Counted from the first letter of the stretch, positions 1 to 12,761 are shown. The stretch is 64,000 bases of DNA from Ciborinia camelliae (GCA_025890175.1 JANPYM010000012.1:1543818-1607817); one strand, 5' to 3'. Notes: generated by a model from the letters alone, not told the origin. Numbers and translations: made by a program.

Positions 1-1811
1 TCATTATGATCAAAGTACCCAGAGGTAGTACTCGATCCTACCTGATTCGGTCTGTCAATATACGGATTATTCTTTTGCTCTTGACCGGTATAAACAGATA
101 TTCGATCTTGGCATGTGACAGGATAAACTGGCTGTTGATCCAATTCGGACGATTTCAGCCAATTTTCCGACTCGGATTTTGCAGTTTGACTTCGAGATGG
201 GGAAAGTGGTGGCGGTGTGTATGTCAATGGTGTTTGAGATCTGCTCGACGGGACCGATGTTTTTTCTTCGGTATTGTTCGTAATCATCAAGTATAAAATA
301 TCCGTCTTCATCCCTAGACCTTTGATCCCCTTGATCAAACTTTGATCTTGTTTTCCTGGTCCATTGATCATTCCTCTCGACGTTCCTACCAAACTTGGTC
401 TTCCCCTGTTGGAAATCACCCTTCTTCCATTAGCTTCGTCCACTGTTCCAAGGGCGGTGCTCGTGAGTCCACCTCTTCTCGAGGAATCACTACTTGAACT
501 CCCTCTGCGATGACGTCCTTTTTTCTCTCGCTTGCGGTCTTCTTTATCTTGTTTCCGGTCGCTCTTGGTATCGGGAATACCAGTGAGTAGGCTTTTGAGT
601 CCTCCACTATTGGCGGGATGGTTTGGATCGCCCCAGCGGGTTTCGAACTTTGGTAAGGGACTAGCGAGTGAGGAATCAGGATTATTGTAGGCCTTGGGGA
701 TGTTAGCAAGTCTTTTCCTATCATGAAGAATTAGTTTACATACGTATCGAGCCTGGGCCCTTCGATCCCCATAGTCCGCAATGAAGTGGCCCATTTTCTT
801 CAGACCAGTCTGTTGCGCGCGTCGATTATCTTCAGGATAGATAAGGGAAGCAGAAGGTGGGAGTTGGACTTGGCCTGCTGCTCCGTATGGATCTTGCGTC
901 TGGTCTGGCTTGAAAGTTAAGACCATCGCAAAGAGACCATGTGGAATGAAGAGTTCTGCATTGGCTCGGTCGAGAAAGGAGGAGGATCTGAACAAAATAT
1001 CAGCCGATTGCTCTTGAAGAAATAAAAGTTATTTACATACTGTCTTTGCGTTTGGTAACCTTTGGCGACTTTGACTGCAATCGGAACAACCATGGATACG
1101 ACCATGGGGGCGATACCGGGTGCAAAGCCAGCTCCTTGGGCTGCAACATTGACAGCGTCGAGATATGGAGATGCCTGTACTTCATTAGTATTTGTAAATG
1201 ATCTCTCATATTTACAGATTGATGCGTACTTTATGAGCTTCATTAAACTCATCAATAAACTCCAAGAAAGTGTGTTGATCAATCCCGCAGTTCGCCAATT
1301 CTGGAGAATACGCCCGGATAATCCCACGACTCTGATCTTCTGGTCTTCGTTGTGGGAGTATTACAGGACAAGAAAGTCCTCGCGCTAGTTGAGCTCCCTG
1401 ATCTGGTAGCTCGTGGGCGTAGAAAGAGATGTCGCGTTCATACATGTTTCTACTCTGTTGAGCACGAGGATTCGCCACCACATATCTTCTGTAATCTTCA
1501 TCTCTCTGCATATCGGCACTTATGCGATCAGAGAGGTTATTTTGATAGTCGGCGTAGACTTGAAGATCTCGATATGCTTCTTCGTCACTTCTGGGTTGGT
1601 ATGCTTGTGGCGAGGTACGTCGCGAGACTGTTATGGGTTAGCATCTATACAAGCAAACTTGGGTACTAGAAAAACCTTGAGAGGATTCTGTGTAAGATGG
1701 CCCACGACTGCTATCCTTGGCATAAGTCTTGTTATTTGAAGATTGGTATGAAGTTTTAGCTTCCATAGCAAGGCCAATGCCTGAGCTAATGAGGGCAACT
1801 AGTTTTCCCAT
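1..1811 (-). CDS. Conserved fungal protein of unknown function, 3' end outside window
   Basis: Five exons read on the minus strand: 1811-1667, 1627-1230, 1174-1041, 987-744 and 692 to the window edge. The four introns (39, 55, 53 and 51 nt) keep the frame, and at least three have clear branch points. The protein opens with MGKLVALISSGIGLAMEA, a Gly/Ala-rich helix, followed by a charged, Tyr-rich region. A central hydrophobic segment (APGIAPMVVSMVVPIAVKVA) follows, then the block NAELFIPHGLFAMV, a Ser/Arg/Lys-rich linker and a short hydrophobic block ILYLMITNN. I recall this arrangement from uncharacterised ascomycete proteins, but I cannot name a function. An in-frame Met lies 14 codons upstream at 1853; I prefer 1811 because the conserved-looking part begins there. 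The frame is still open at base 1, so the C-terminus is missing. Confidence 0.72.
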
Positions 1812-1853
1812 TATTTCCGTTGGATCTTGGAATATTAGAAGATTGATGTCCAA

Positions 1854-2717
1854 TACGAGAGAAATATATCAAAGAAAGGGAAGTTGATTTGTATCTGCGC
1901 TTGGAAGATATCTTTGTGTAGGCTGATTATGATACAGGAAGAACCTTTATATTAAAGTTTCTACCAAAAGTTCATATGTGCTTGATCGTTTCTTTTCAGT
2001 TGAGAACGCCGCAACGAGAGGCGCGATCAATACCAAGACGAGAAATAGAGGATGAAATATCGAGGAGTGCGAAAACTTATCCGCAACTAGTGGAATGATA
2101 CGCAGCAAGATCATTTTGAACAGTCTTCATCGTTTCAGACAGCAATGTCCTTCGCCGCAATGCTTGCGAAACAACATCTCAAATAGGAATGAAGAGCGTA
2201 GTTATAAAACCTTGACTACTTGGCTGCTATTGTAGGAATGGTTGTTTGGTGGAGTTCAACCACGCTACTCACTGGTTACCCTTTTTGGAAATTAATCGCT
2301 AACAGCGATGGCGGGGTATTAAATTTGGAATTCTTCTGTAGCCCTTTTGCCTGAAATAAAAAGGAAACAAAAAAGATTGGGTATTAATTTGTAGCTAAGG
2401 GTTACTTAAAATTATTGATATTCACGTGAAATTATTTCAGTAAGTGTACAAGTTGCCGTGAATTGCCAAACAGGATGGCTGGAATAGATTTCAATTATAA
2501 GGCAAAGAAACAGAGCACAGCATCAAAACCCAATACAACCATTCTTACAACTAACATGTCTAACCAATTGAGTATGAAAATAAAAATAATACAACTCCAT
2601 GTGAAAAGCAACAAATAATGCAATAAGATGGGCTCGCCAATAAATTAGGGAGGACGAAACTCTTCATCGTTCATAAATCAAAATCCCGCAATCTGATGCC
2701 AACGGCAATATGTACTC
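1854..2717. other. Intergenic, no gene seen
   Basis: AT-rich stretch between the promoter side of the first gene and the 3' end of the DUF7702 relic. I see no long open frame, RNA gene or repeat in it. It presumably carries the promoter of the minus-strand gene starting at 1811. Confidence 0.5.
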
Positions 2718-3579
2718 TTATATATCAAGCCTAGACGCCGTTAAACCAGCCAGTAAATACAGAGTAACTACAATAAACTCTTCCACGATAGCCACAAATA
2801 ACCTGACCAACGCCGACCCGTCAATCACAAAGAAGGGATAGAAGTGAACGCCGACATAATACTGGAGAATAGTCTCACGGCCAGGAAAGGATTGGCAACG
2901 ACGACGACCCAAAACATTTGGCCATTCCTGTAAGCATTTTATAGTAGTCTTTAAATGTAATGATGATCAGAAAGATCTTGACAATATATACCACAACATA
3001 GATGGCGATTCCAATCTTGGTGAGGTTCTTGCCGGAGGAAATCTTGGAAGATGGACCATCGAATTTTCGTGATCCCACCAATGATGCACAGCGCCAGACC
3101 AATCATTATAGGGATGTGCATCAATTGAATGAATTGGCTTAGTCGAGAAGCAGATCTCGTAGGATTTTGTTTATAATATCCACCATTATGCATCTCATAA
3201 GGGGTGGCAGCTCTTGCATAACCAGAAATTAGGTCGGTACTATTATATCGAGTTAGCCCCGGCTTTACTCAGAATATCATCGCACAGTTCCGACTTACGT
3301 TCTGGAAAGCAGACCATATATAGTCATAAACAAAGGGGGTATTCCCATAGATTGCAAGATAGTCGATCATTCCTCGGTACTGGTATTTTCGGGATGGAAT
3401 CTGCTTCGAACGTAATACATTGCAGCAACGATTCGGACAGTGGAGTATAAGCCAACATATACCCAGCCAGGCTCCTTCTTAAAGCCTCGAGAGGTGACTT
3501 CAGAGATAGCGATTTGTAAGGCGATAACACATACAACCAATTCTAAATATACGGTGGTGCTATTTTCAATTGATGTCAT
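2718..3579 (-). pseudogene. Decayed DUF7702-like multi-pass membrane protein gene
   Basis: Read from 3579 downwards, the frames spell a membrane protein with blocks I associate with the fungal DUF7702 family: GWVYVGLYSTVRIVAA, then ILQSMGIPPLF ending GLLSR, then HIPIMIGLALCIIGGI, then FWVVVVANPFLAVRLF, and finally a helix VEEFIVVTLYLLAGL. A good intron sits at 3240-3298 (GTAAGT donor, CTAAC branch point). Continuity is broken by an in-frame TGA at 3367-3369. There are also at least three frame changes: near 3055-3060 inside an A-rich run, near 2920, and near 2850. The family's usual order of helices is preserved, so this was once a complete gene. The TGA fits a CGA-to-TGA transition. Sequencing error could explain one lesion but not all four. 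Confidence 0.66.
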
Positions 3580-3639
3580 GACGGCTGAAGTTTGGAAGAT
3601 TTCAAAGGAAACTTTGAATGAGGATAATGAATAAACGGT

Positions 3640-4741
3640 GCAAAACTTTGAGTAAGAAAAGAATAAAATTTGCTGGAAAAACTTTTTTATATCAACATGG
3701 GGAATAACCTTAATCCTATACTGACCATATGGCTATCCAGGGAGATGATATCCATTAAACAACCATCTTTCCCATGATGGGGCATGCATTGACATAGATC
3801 GCTTGACCTTTGCAAGGCTAATCGATCAAGGAGATGAAGGAAATATCAAAACCGGCAAATGATAAATAGCATCGCTAATAATAAAGAAGTACTTGGGAAC
3901 AAATTTCGTATCGTCGCCCCTTGTTGTCAAAATGCAGCGAAAACAATCGCTCGCAGGAACTCCTTCTTGCCGAGATCCAACCAATTGAGACACTTGTAAG
4001 AGTTAGATCTGTTATTTTCAAAGTTGACTCAGATAATAATCATAATATAAAGTCGCCAGGCATTATTTAGCGTTGACTAGACAGCGACCGGTTGAGAATT
4101 TGATGCTAAGGATTGCTAGATTCATCATTCTTGAAAACAACTCATTGGGCAACGGACGAGGTCAGAAGTAAGAATTTTATAGGCATAAGGTTAGCTAGAT
4201 GTTGTATTAAACTTACCTACTCATAGAATGATTCGATCCTGTCCTGTGGAATCCAAGAATTAGGTACTTTCATGGCATTATTTCAGTCAAAACAAGCACC
4301 GGCCGGTGATGAAGAGCTGAGCGCCACGGAAATGCTGAGTAATCAATTCTCAATGCGCTACGCTGAGGATACCCGAAAGGGAAAAGTTCGTGATTACATA
4401 ACCCTAGTTGTCTTACAATCACATTGCATTGCCGATCTTTTATACATGTACGGTAAATAAGCCTTAGAAGAAGGCTTAGTAGCCTTGGTTAGGAATTAGT
4501 GAAAAGCTTCATATAACCTTACATCTATCCTTGCCATTAATGAGCGATATGATAAGGTTAAAGGTACTTCAATCCATTTGTTCTCGTGGCGTGGAGTACA
4601 GTGCAACCATTGCTTATTATCGGAGCCCTCACGAGTTTGTATAGTGCTCAGCATCTTCCCAATTAATCTATAAAAGAGAAAATCTCGGACTCTATCATTT
4701 CTCTCTAGATTACTCTCTCTGCGCATCAGAAGTCGTGTAAA
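3640..4741. other. Intergenic upstream of the Zn2Cys6 regulator
   Basis: About 1.1 kb without a supported gene. A 62-codon frame at 4272-4460 has an ordinary composition but no recognisable domain, splice partner or neighbour, so I do not call it. The last few hundred bases presumably hold the promoter of the regulator that starts at 4742. Confidence 0.45.
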
Positions 4742-6519
4742 ATGGTATATTGCGGTAAGCCAAGTAAAGCTTGCGCAGAGTGCAGGCTTCGCAGGACGAA
4801 GGTGAGCAAGCACTTCGCGGGAGGATTAACTCAGTCACTCACTTATCTAGTGTGACACTTTGACACCATCATGTTCACAATGTGTTCGTGCTAGCCGTAT
4901 CTGCACAGGGTACAGAACTGAATCAGATATGATGTTCCGCGACCAAACGCAACACTACGCTAATAAACGTCGAATTGAAAAGGAATCTCAAATGGTGCCA
5001 TCCAGACGTAAAACTAAAGCATCAACCGCCACAGCAGAGATACCTATAGATCCCCAGTTGACGGATGAATGGATGATGCAGCCTGTGGCACAAACCACTC
5101 CATTCACACTTGAACTTTCTACTTCTTCAGCTGAGCAAGCGACCTGCTATTTTTTCCGAAATTATGTTCTGGAAGATAACTCGTCAAGTGGTAGTTTCCA
5201 ATATCTCCACGACATATATGGCAATGAATTGATTGGACCAGCTTTGGCTGATAGCATTGAGTCTCTTGGTATGGTTGGTCTGGCAAACTTCTGGAAGGCG
5301 TCGGATCTCAAATTGCACGCAAACAGAAAATATAATTCAGCGTTGCGGCTCGTCAGTTCGCGTTTGAGAAATGAAGAGGAAGCACGAGCAGATCAAACCC
5401 TTGTCGCAGTAATGCTGTTGGGACTTTACGAAGTAGGTCTTCGGGACTAGCATGAAGGTTTATGACGCTAACGAATTACTAGACAAACACTTGCACCGGC
5501 CCTCAGTCAATGCAGTCCTGGACTAAACATATCATTGGCGCCTCATCGCTGATGCAACTGAGAGGAAAACAGTGTCTTGAAACCCCCATAGGTCGCCATC
5601 TATTTGTTCATCTTAGGACTCAAGTTGTTCGTTTACCCCTTATCCGATATCAGGCTGGTTGCTCATATACTACCAGATCACAAACTGTATACAGCGTCAT
5701 GTTGCTATCCCAGCCTTTATCCGGGAGTGGTCAAAACATGCACTGCATTCTCAATCCCCGAACGATGCCCATGCTACACATCTTGCAGAACATGTGATGG
5801 CCTTTTGCGATTTGCGTGCGACATTATCTTCGTTTCACGATTATAGCAATGCGGAAAATATCATCACAGCCGCTTTTGCGATTGATGCAAAGCTCGTGGA
5901 GTGGGCCTCTACCTATCCGTCTGAGAATATGTTTTACAGAACGATAACCCTGAGGAAAAGGTCCGAAGATGTCTTTTCAGATCATTATCACATCTATGAT
6001 AGTGTTTGGGCAGCCGCACTCTGGAATCACTATCGATGCGTCCGGATCCTCACCAATGAACTTATCCATGTTCAGCTTGCCCATCTTAAGAAGACCCGAC
6101 CCGAACTATTTATTTCCGGGGCAAGAAACTTTACCTTCTCTGATGCCCAACTGGAAGCATCTACCGCAACCATCATTACCCTCTCGCATGAAATATGCGC
6201 TAGCGTTCCATTCTTGCTTGGGTACAAGGAAGGTCATGACGTCACATTACATAATGCGAAGGCAGTTAGTGGTAATCTCTTACTATGGCCTCTGTATACC
6301 GCAGCTTGTACACTCATGGTCTCGGATATGATGTGTCACTGGGTAGCCGGCAGACTGCGAGTTATCTCCGATGTTATGGGTATCAAACAAGCGGCTCCGT
6401 TGTCACATATTCTGACAAAGAGGAAAGATTTGTTGGCTTGGGAGCTGGAAGATGCTCAGAAAGGGGCACCGCCAAATTATGAAGATTGGTCGCATAGAAA
6501 ATTGATGGAGTTGACATGA
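4742..6519 (+). CDS. Zn2Cys6 transcription factor with fungal-specific middle region
   Basis: Four exons: 4742-4801, 4851-5432, 5483-5626 and 5677-6519, giving 542 residues. The first intron splits the zinc cluster: exon 1 ends ACAECRLRRTK and exon 2 opens CDTLTPSCSQC. Together they give the C-x2-C-x6-C-x6-C-x2-C-x6-C pattern of a DNA-binding Gal4-type cluster, with the last cysteine in SRICTGYR. Exons 2-4 carry helical blocks such as LLGLYE and SWTKHIIGASSLMQLRG, typical of the fungal_trans_2 family of regulators. Introns are 49-50 nt and all keep the frame; the third donor (GTTCGT) is non-standard. The gene is followed by an O-methyltransferase and, 6 kb on, an aromatic prenyltransferase, so it may be a pathway regulator. 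That link is inference only. Confidence 0.88.
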
Positions 6520-6639
6520 GCGGAGATGAATCTTTAGTTGGGACTTGCACAATGAATTGAAATGCGAGTTAAGATCCTGGAGAACTTTTCGTATTTGCTA
6601 AATACTTAACCCCGCTTGATATCCCTACAGGAAATCATC

Positions 6640-6990
6640 TTGCAATGCTCAAAAGCAAAAGGTTCACGCTTGAAGATGATTCTGAAGCGCACAATGACAA
6701 GGCGAAGATTGCGAGTTTGGAAACGGAGATTTACTTGCGCAGGATTGATTCAAGAAAACTCGAGAGGAATTGGGCAAGATAATGTCAAAATTTCAAGCAG
6801 TTGGGAAGGGTAGTCGTAGAGAAGAAGTCTATACCACATCATAATGCGATGATAAAAAAGCACGATGAGCTGCGTGACATGATTAAAACTCTCAAATAGG
6901 AGGATACAAATGATAAAGATAATATCGAGCATCTTAAGTCAAATAATCGGAGGAGTGAGAAAAAAGTGTTGCTTACTTCTGATCTGAACA
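6640..6990 (+). pseudogene. Remnant of a coiled-coil protein gene
   Basis: The three frames together show heptad-rich, Lys/Glu-rich protein fragments: AKIASLETEIYLRRIDSRKL, then a shifted EELGKIMSKFQAV, then KKHDELRDMIKTLK followed by TAG and further charged sequence. A frame change near 6765 and a TAG at about 6897 break it. Codon-like composition and heptads suggest an old coding exon, but no start or splice structure can be restored and no family is recognised. It sits just downstream of the Zn2Cys6 gene. Confidence 0.4.
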
Positions 6991-7312
6991 AGGGGACATA
7001 TGTCTTGGTGTGGGAGTTAAGATCTCGTACCGGATTTAGCTTGGAGGAATGAAAGTCTCGAGGACTTTTTAATTATTAAGATTTAAAGAAAATACGTATG
7101 AAGATTTGACTATTTGACACTAAATTTGCTCGATTCCCTTGATTTCCGAACCCCAAAAATAATACCTTTCCTACCCTTCCCACCCCCTGCCCTTCCTGCT
7201 CTTCCTACCATTTTCATTAAACCATTAGTTCCCCTCACTAAGCATCCCAAATGAAAATCTCCCCTCTGCACTTCCATCCCCACTCCCTTTACTATAACAT
7301 CCATCCACGCAA

Positions 7313-8715
7313 CTACTTCAACCACGCCTCCAGCACACAATATCTCGTGCCCTCAGCCCCATACACCTTTTCCAATCTCATTCCAGCTGCCTCGATCAAT
7401 CTTCTGAATTGATCCTCGGATCTCTCTTTCCCACCAAAATACATCATGACAGTATCCATCCAAGCCGCCTCGATATCAGGCCCTTCCAATACCGTTTCCG
7501 CAATGAGAAGCCGAGAAGTAGATGTCATGGCTTTGGCAATATGGGAAAGAATCGTAATGCAATCCACATCTGGCCAGTCGTGGAGACAGCGTTTGATATA
7601 GTAAATGAGTGCGCCTTTGACCGGTTGGGGTGTGAAAAAGTCGTAGGTCATTTTCTCGATACCGGGAATCGGATCAGGATTTTGAATCACGAATTCTTCT
7701 CTCTCTTGGAGAATTAAACGACCCTTGGTATCGTTGATGAGCTTTTTGATCGCCTTGATCGCTTGGCCTTGGCCGCCTCCGATGTCTACTAGTAGTATTG
7801 TATCGTCATTTGTTTCGAGCTTTTGGTATTCGGATAGCCACGGGAAAATGCCAAAGGATTGAACTGTTTGGGCTGATTGACTATTCATGCCTATGTTGAA
7901 TTCTTTAAGTCTTTCGGGATAGAGAGAGAGGTATTCCCACATGTTCAAGCCGTTCGTTCGGTGGGCTAATGTGTATGGATTGTTTGTGATTGAATTGGGC
8001 TGTTTGAATCCATTTTCTTTGAAGTATTGTGTTAAGGAGTAACTACATGGTGCGTACTCATCGTACCTTTATTTCGTCAGTTTCAAACATAGTATGATGA
8101 GATGCGTTCTGGCAGCCAAACTTACATCATTTGGAAACATCCTTTGAAAACCGGCAACTGATATATTAGGGAATTTGCCGTCTGATTGTACACCAGCGGG
8201 GTTTTCTCCTCGAAACAAATGGGGACAACGGTACGCATCATTCGGACTAGAGTATGGATATGTTAACGCATCTCACATATCCCGAGGATTAGACTCAGCA
8301 ATACCTAGCAGTTCTTCTTCCATATTGGTTTCTATGGCCAATTGCGAAGAAGACATTCCCGTTCCATCCAACGGCAACTTATCGAAAACACCTGCTTCCA
8401 ATAATGCTCTCAAACATCCTGAGTACGTATACTTCATCTAATCAGTATCAACGGTTCAACCGATAGGTGGAAAGGATTACTTACCTCTTCAAAATGCGCC
8501 GTGATATTATTCATGGGTCCATAAACATCACTTTTCATTTTCTTCGCGACATTCATCAACTCCAAATGAGCCTTCGCTACAGCTCCGGCCTGGGAAAGGC
8601 CTTCAAGAGTCGCATTTTCCTCACAGATCGAGAAATACTTCTCGACTGTCGAAGTGAGTTCTGCTAATGTGGATTTGATGGAAGCATTTTGCTTTTTTAT
8701 CATTTCTGGATCCAT
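7313..8715 (-). CDS. SAM-dependent O-methyltransferase (plant-type/COMT-like, fungal)
   Basis: Four exons: 8715-8485, 8437-8305, 8246-8126 and 8066-7313, giving 412 residues; introns of 47, 58 and 59 nt all keep the frame. The N-terminal half is the helical dimerisation/substrate-lid region (GCLRALLEAGVFDKLP, then a winged-helix-like part). The C-terminal half is the Rossmann methyltransferase domain with the SAM-binding motif VDIGGGQG at about residue 255. The LHDWPD block at about 323-328 supplies the likely catalytic His. Length and order match fungal O-methyltransferases that act on phenolic or polyketide hydroxyls in secondary metabolism. Its substrate is unknown; a nearby prenyltransferase acting on naphthalenediols makes an aromatic substrate plausible. 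An alternative reading that ends exon 2 at an in-frame TGA is excluded by the good intron at 8247-8304. Confidence 0.88.
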
Positions 8716-9865
8716 TTTGATTTTTCTGGATGCAGAGTATGTTTATTTTAGAGTTCAACTATGAGGGTTGACAGTTGGGAAAGGAATTGTGGGGAAGATA
8801 ACTTGGCACGATGGGAATGGAACTTCGTGTGACACCTTGTGTAAATTGGCTGCATAGAGACTAAACAGGAAAGAGTGACCACCGTGACCAACACCTCCTC
8901 CACAAAATGGAAAGATGGGTAAATTTTCGCGCACTTAATTTGTTTTCTAGCGCGGGAACTTGTAATTCCCCCAAGCACAAGCATGGTGTTTGGACTTCAA
9001 GTTACTAGCTTTTCAGACCCCGATGCCATTCATCAATTCTGTGAATAAACTAGTGGCAATAGAATGCCACATTGATATATAGATAGGTACCGTGATGAGT
9101 TGCGCGTGCCTACAACACCATCTTAACCCAACCATATATCGAGTATCATCTGTTTTATGAAGGCTTGGAGTCTCGAAACCTCAAATGTTGAACTGGGCCG
9201 CCTGTGATTGTGGCTGAAGATATCCCGATATCCATACACCATTAATCTCCTAAATGGTGTAAGCTGAGATCAGAATGCACGATTGTCATGGTCAGCTTCA
9301 TCCTTCGACCCCCACGAAAAAATTTCGATTCTCGCAAATCTCACTAATTATCTTTCATCGCACTGCTTTCTCGTTTTGGAATAGTTTTCCCTCTGGATGT
9401 CTTACAGTACTTGGATCGACCTTGCCCACTGTCTAATTGGATCATTGGGTACGTAAAACTCAGATTTTGTTTCTTATGTTCTTTTCTCTTGAGGGGAGAC
9501 CTGGCCATAAATAAGTCATTATGGTTACTTGTTGGAGCAAAATTAAGATGGTCGATAGTGACACAGGCTGTTGCTGAATTGCTGTTCCTCTTGAGCCCTT
9601 GATCAATTTGATTACTTGTTAGAGTATACGAGGATGTTGTGGCTTTCGTGGGAAGTGTTTGAGGTTGCATGATGGGCGATTTGAGGGAGTAGATTTTGTA
9701 TATATAAGAATGCGCTGAGTTCAGAGATCATTTCTTATTATTGTATCTCTAAAGCCCAGACTTTCGTGCCGATAAATACACCTTTCTTCCTTTTTTAATT
9801 GTAAATTAGACCGCTTATGCTACGTTCTCTGTACAATTTCTTCTCTCTTCGCAATATCTTCTACC
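8716..9865. other. Intergenic between O-methyltransferase and Ost-alpha-like gene
   Basis: Divergent intergenic region of about 1.1 kb that should contain both promoters. A 108-codon minus-strand frame at 9344-9670 is Ser/Thr/Lys-rich, without a domain or splice partner, and I do not support it as a gene. Confidence 0.4.
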
Positions 9866-11128
9866 ATGGAATATTTCCCTCTCCTTGTCACGAGGCTCTT
9901 CCACCACCCCTCGAGCAGCGGCAGTTCTAGTTCTCCCAAACATACCTGTCCCGTACAAAATATCAATGACCCTCGTAATACTCTGCCCCGGCTATACTTT
10001 TAGCTACCCTGAGACTGACAGATATTCACAGCTCAAGTCCCATTCATTCACAATCTCAGCTTCCAGCAATTTATCGAGATCTTGTCAGGAGCATGTCTAA
10101 GCTTCTCTATTCTCCTCACTTTCTTCCTAATTCTTCGACACGCAACCCATTATTCTATGCCACAAGAACAAAAGCAGTATAATCACCCTTCCTGACTACT
10201 ATCACCGTCTCCCTGGATCCAATCTAACAAGCCACTCAGAATAATCCGCATAATCTCCACCATCCCCATTTTCTCTACCGTCTCTTTCCTCTGTATCTGT
10301 TTCCAAAAGTCCGTCATCTATATCTCCCCCATCAATGATCTTTACGAGGCCTTTGCATTCGCTGCCCTTTTCATCTTGCTCTATACATACGTCCTGGAAG
10401 AAAACCAGAACCGTACCTTCTCTGGAAAAGATTCGCAAGTTCCCCCGATTCAGAGAACTGCTATTCAAATTTTCCAATTTCCCGCTCTGATGTTTATCGT
10501 GTTTCTCATTCAGGAGATTTCGGAGGCAACTGGAACGTATTGTGATACCGAGACTAAGATTTATTTTGCTAAACTTTGGGTATGCTTAGCTTACCGCGTT
10601 TGATTCAGTTATATATCCTTTATAATTCGAAGTCAATGAACTAATAATCAACAGTGCACAATCCTCCGCATGGGCAGTCCAGCCATCGCCATCGTAGGAC
10701 TCCTTCGCTTCTACAAATCCACCAAATCTCTCACTTCCTCGCGGAAACCCATGTCCAAACTCCTCGCTTTGAAGGGGATCGTCTTTCTCAATTTCGTCCA
10801 AACGACAGTTTTCTCTTTTCTCACTCCACATCTTTCTCCGACCACCAAGATGGCTACTTTAGACTTGACGATTGGTATCCCTCATTTACTACTCTCATTA
10901 GAGATGGTGATATCTTCTATTGTATTTTTGAAAGTCTATAGTGTGCGTGAGTATATAGTTGGGGGTGCTACTTATCAGGGGGGATTTATGGGGATCAAGG
11001 CGATTGCCGAGGCGGCTAATATCATTGGGTTTGTGGGAGAGATGGTGAGGGAGGTGATGGGAAAGGATGAGAGGGGTACAAAGGTACGTAATCGTAGTGT
11101 GAATTTTCATCAGACTGGATCTGTGTGA
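9866..11128 (+). CDS. Ost-alpha/TMEM184 family (DUF300) seven-helix membrane protein
   Basis: Four exons: 9866-9974, 10032-10176, 10240-10579 and 10655-11128, giving 355 residues. The start has a good context (CTACCATGG). Family landmarks in order are RHATHYSMPQEQKQIIRI (spanning the second intron), the helix STIPIFSTVSFLCICF, YISPINDLYEAFAFAAL, the segment YCDTETKIYFAKLWC across the third intron, and LLALKGIVFLNFVQTTVF. These match the Ost-alpha/TMEM184C-like family, integral membrane proteins linked to organic solute transport in animals; fungal roles are poorly defined. The intron 10177-10239 was chosen because only its later AG restores the EQKQIIRI motif. A GTACGT near 11080 could begin another intron, so the last 15 residues are uncertain. 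Confidence 0.82.
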
Positions 11129-12761
11129 ATGAGTTTGGTTATTTACTCATGCTCGACTCATTGTTTTTTTCTTTTCGTTGCTATTATGGCTGTGGTCGAA
11201 GTTAGAAACTAATATTTGATGGGAGGTAGTAGGAATCTTTGGGACTGACGGCTGAAGAGGGACATCGCCTTCAAAATGTATAAATACTAGTACGGGATTG
11301 ATTGAGACGTGAAATATCATAATGGATTGAGTAATGTAAGGTTGCAAAGGGGGTTTGTCGGGCGCTTAGTTGTTATGGAATGGTTCGGGTCAGGTAATGA
11401 CGGAGCGGTACATCATCTCTTTAGGGTTGGCGAATTTTCGATTTTGATAACTTCAATGCGTGTATTCGAATGTCCTATTATTTTATATAAGACATGGTAC
11501 TAGATGAGAGATTTTTATTCTATTAGATGATAAGATACTTTTGCAAAAACTTCAACCAACATTACCCAACTCCGAAATTCCATATGTGAGGTAGGGTCTG
11601 GATTAAATTATAGCGGGGATTTGCTAGCATGTCAAACCCCCCTTCCTCTTTTCTCCGAAACGCCTTTGACGATATACTTTCGATTCATCCCGATAATTAT
11701 ACATATGGTCTCCATTAAGAAAATAACAACGTTGATATGTTCCCCTTTTTTTCGGCTAAGGATTCGAGTGAGGTAGGTTTCTTTTCATGAATTCTTGATT
11801 AATTTGTCTTCCAAATATCTGCAATTCTTAAACTCTGCATTTCATTATAATACCATTTTTCAAGTTTTACATGGCATCAATAATTTTTTCTAATGTCTCA
11901 ATATAAACTCTGAGAAGAAATGAAGTCGGGGAAGAAATATAGTCGTGAATTTTCAAGAAATTGAAGAAAGCGTGACAGAGATATGTTACTTTCCGCCACG
12001 ATTTTCGTTGCCCAGTCTCTTGCTTGTACGTTCCTTGGAATTGCTATCAAATTCGAGCCTTTATCTGTTACGGCGAGGTCTTTTCCACAGGTTGTATTAA
12101 GTCGGGTTTCCTATAGATGGTTTAAGCAAAAATGCAGCGAAAGCTTTTATTTGCGTTCTGGAAGCAGAACGTGAGGGCTACAAAAACATGTTCCGGGTAT
12201 TGCTATTGGGGTTCTTTGCTTCCATTATCTGATGTGGGCTTAACCAGAATTGATATAATCCAGAATAGAAATGGGCTATATGTTTATATGGCAAGGTTGA
12301 TCCGCCATCTTCAATATCGGATGCTCGATCAGTTGCATTATCGCGGTTCAGGGACGTACCGCAGATTCCATGCATTGTTGATATCGCGGTAAACACATAT
12401 CGTGCAGATTTCGATTCTCGTAAACCAATTACCTTGAATCCGAGTGGATAATGAAGTTTTTTTGTCTCAAATGCAAAGTAGAGTCCCTTCGTCACACTGC
12501 ATGCTGAGAACATGATAATTGTCACGTTCCCGAATTCTATCAGGATGCTAGATATCTCCGAAATTATTGGGATGTAAATATCCCAGATTTGTCAAATTTT
12601 GTTCTTGAAATTCGTGTTATCATTCAATAGCATTGTGTACTTTGTTAGGGATCAATGAGGCAGGTGCGAATATATGGCCTTTATAGCCTCAAGATCCGAG
12701 ATCTAATAATAAATCAACCCTTCCACACCTACAACTCGAATCCTCTCAACGAAAAAGAAAA
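11129..12761. other. Intergenic upstream of the prenyltransferase
   Basis: About 1.6 kb of AT-rich sequence. A 115-codon minus-strand frame (12178-12525) overlaps an 86-codon plus frame; neither has a recognisable family or splice structure. The last 100 bases before 12762 look like a core promoter and leader, with a short C/A-rich leader directly before the ATG. Confidence 0.4.

Noticed and set aside
4272..4460. 62-codon plus-strand frame.
   Set aside because: No domain, no splice partner and length within chance expectation for this base composition.
7110..7340. Gly/Val-rich minus-strand frame next to the O-methyltransferase stop.
   Set aside because: Out of frame with the enzyme and produced by a pyrimidine-rich 3' flank; no family resemblance.
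9344..9670. 108-codon minus-strand frame in the divergent intergenic region.
   Set aside because: Low-complexity Ser/Thr/Lys composition and a location where two promoters are expected.
12178..12525. 115-codon minus-strand frame.
   Set aside because: Protein-like in places but no recognised family, and an overlapping plus frame of similar quality; evidence too thin.
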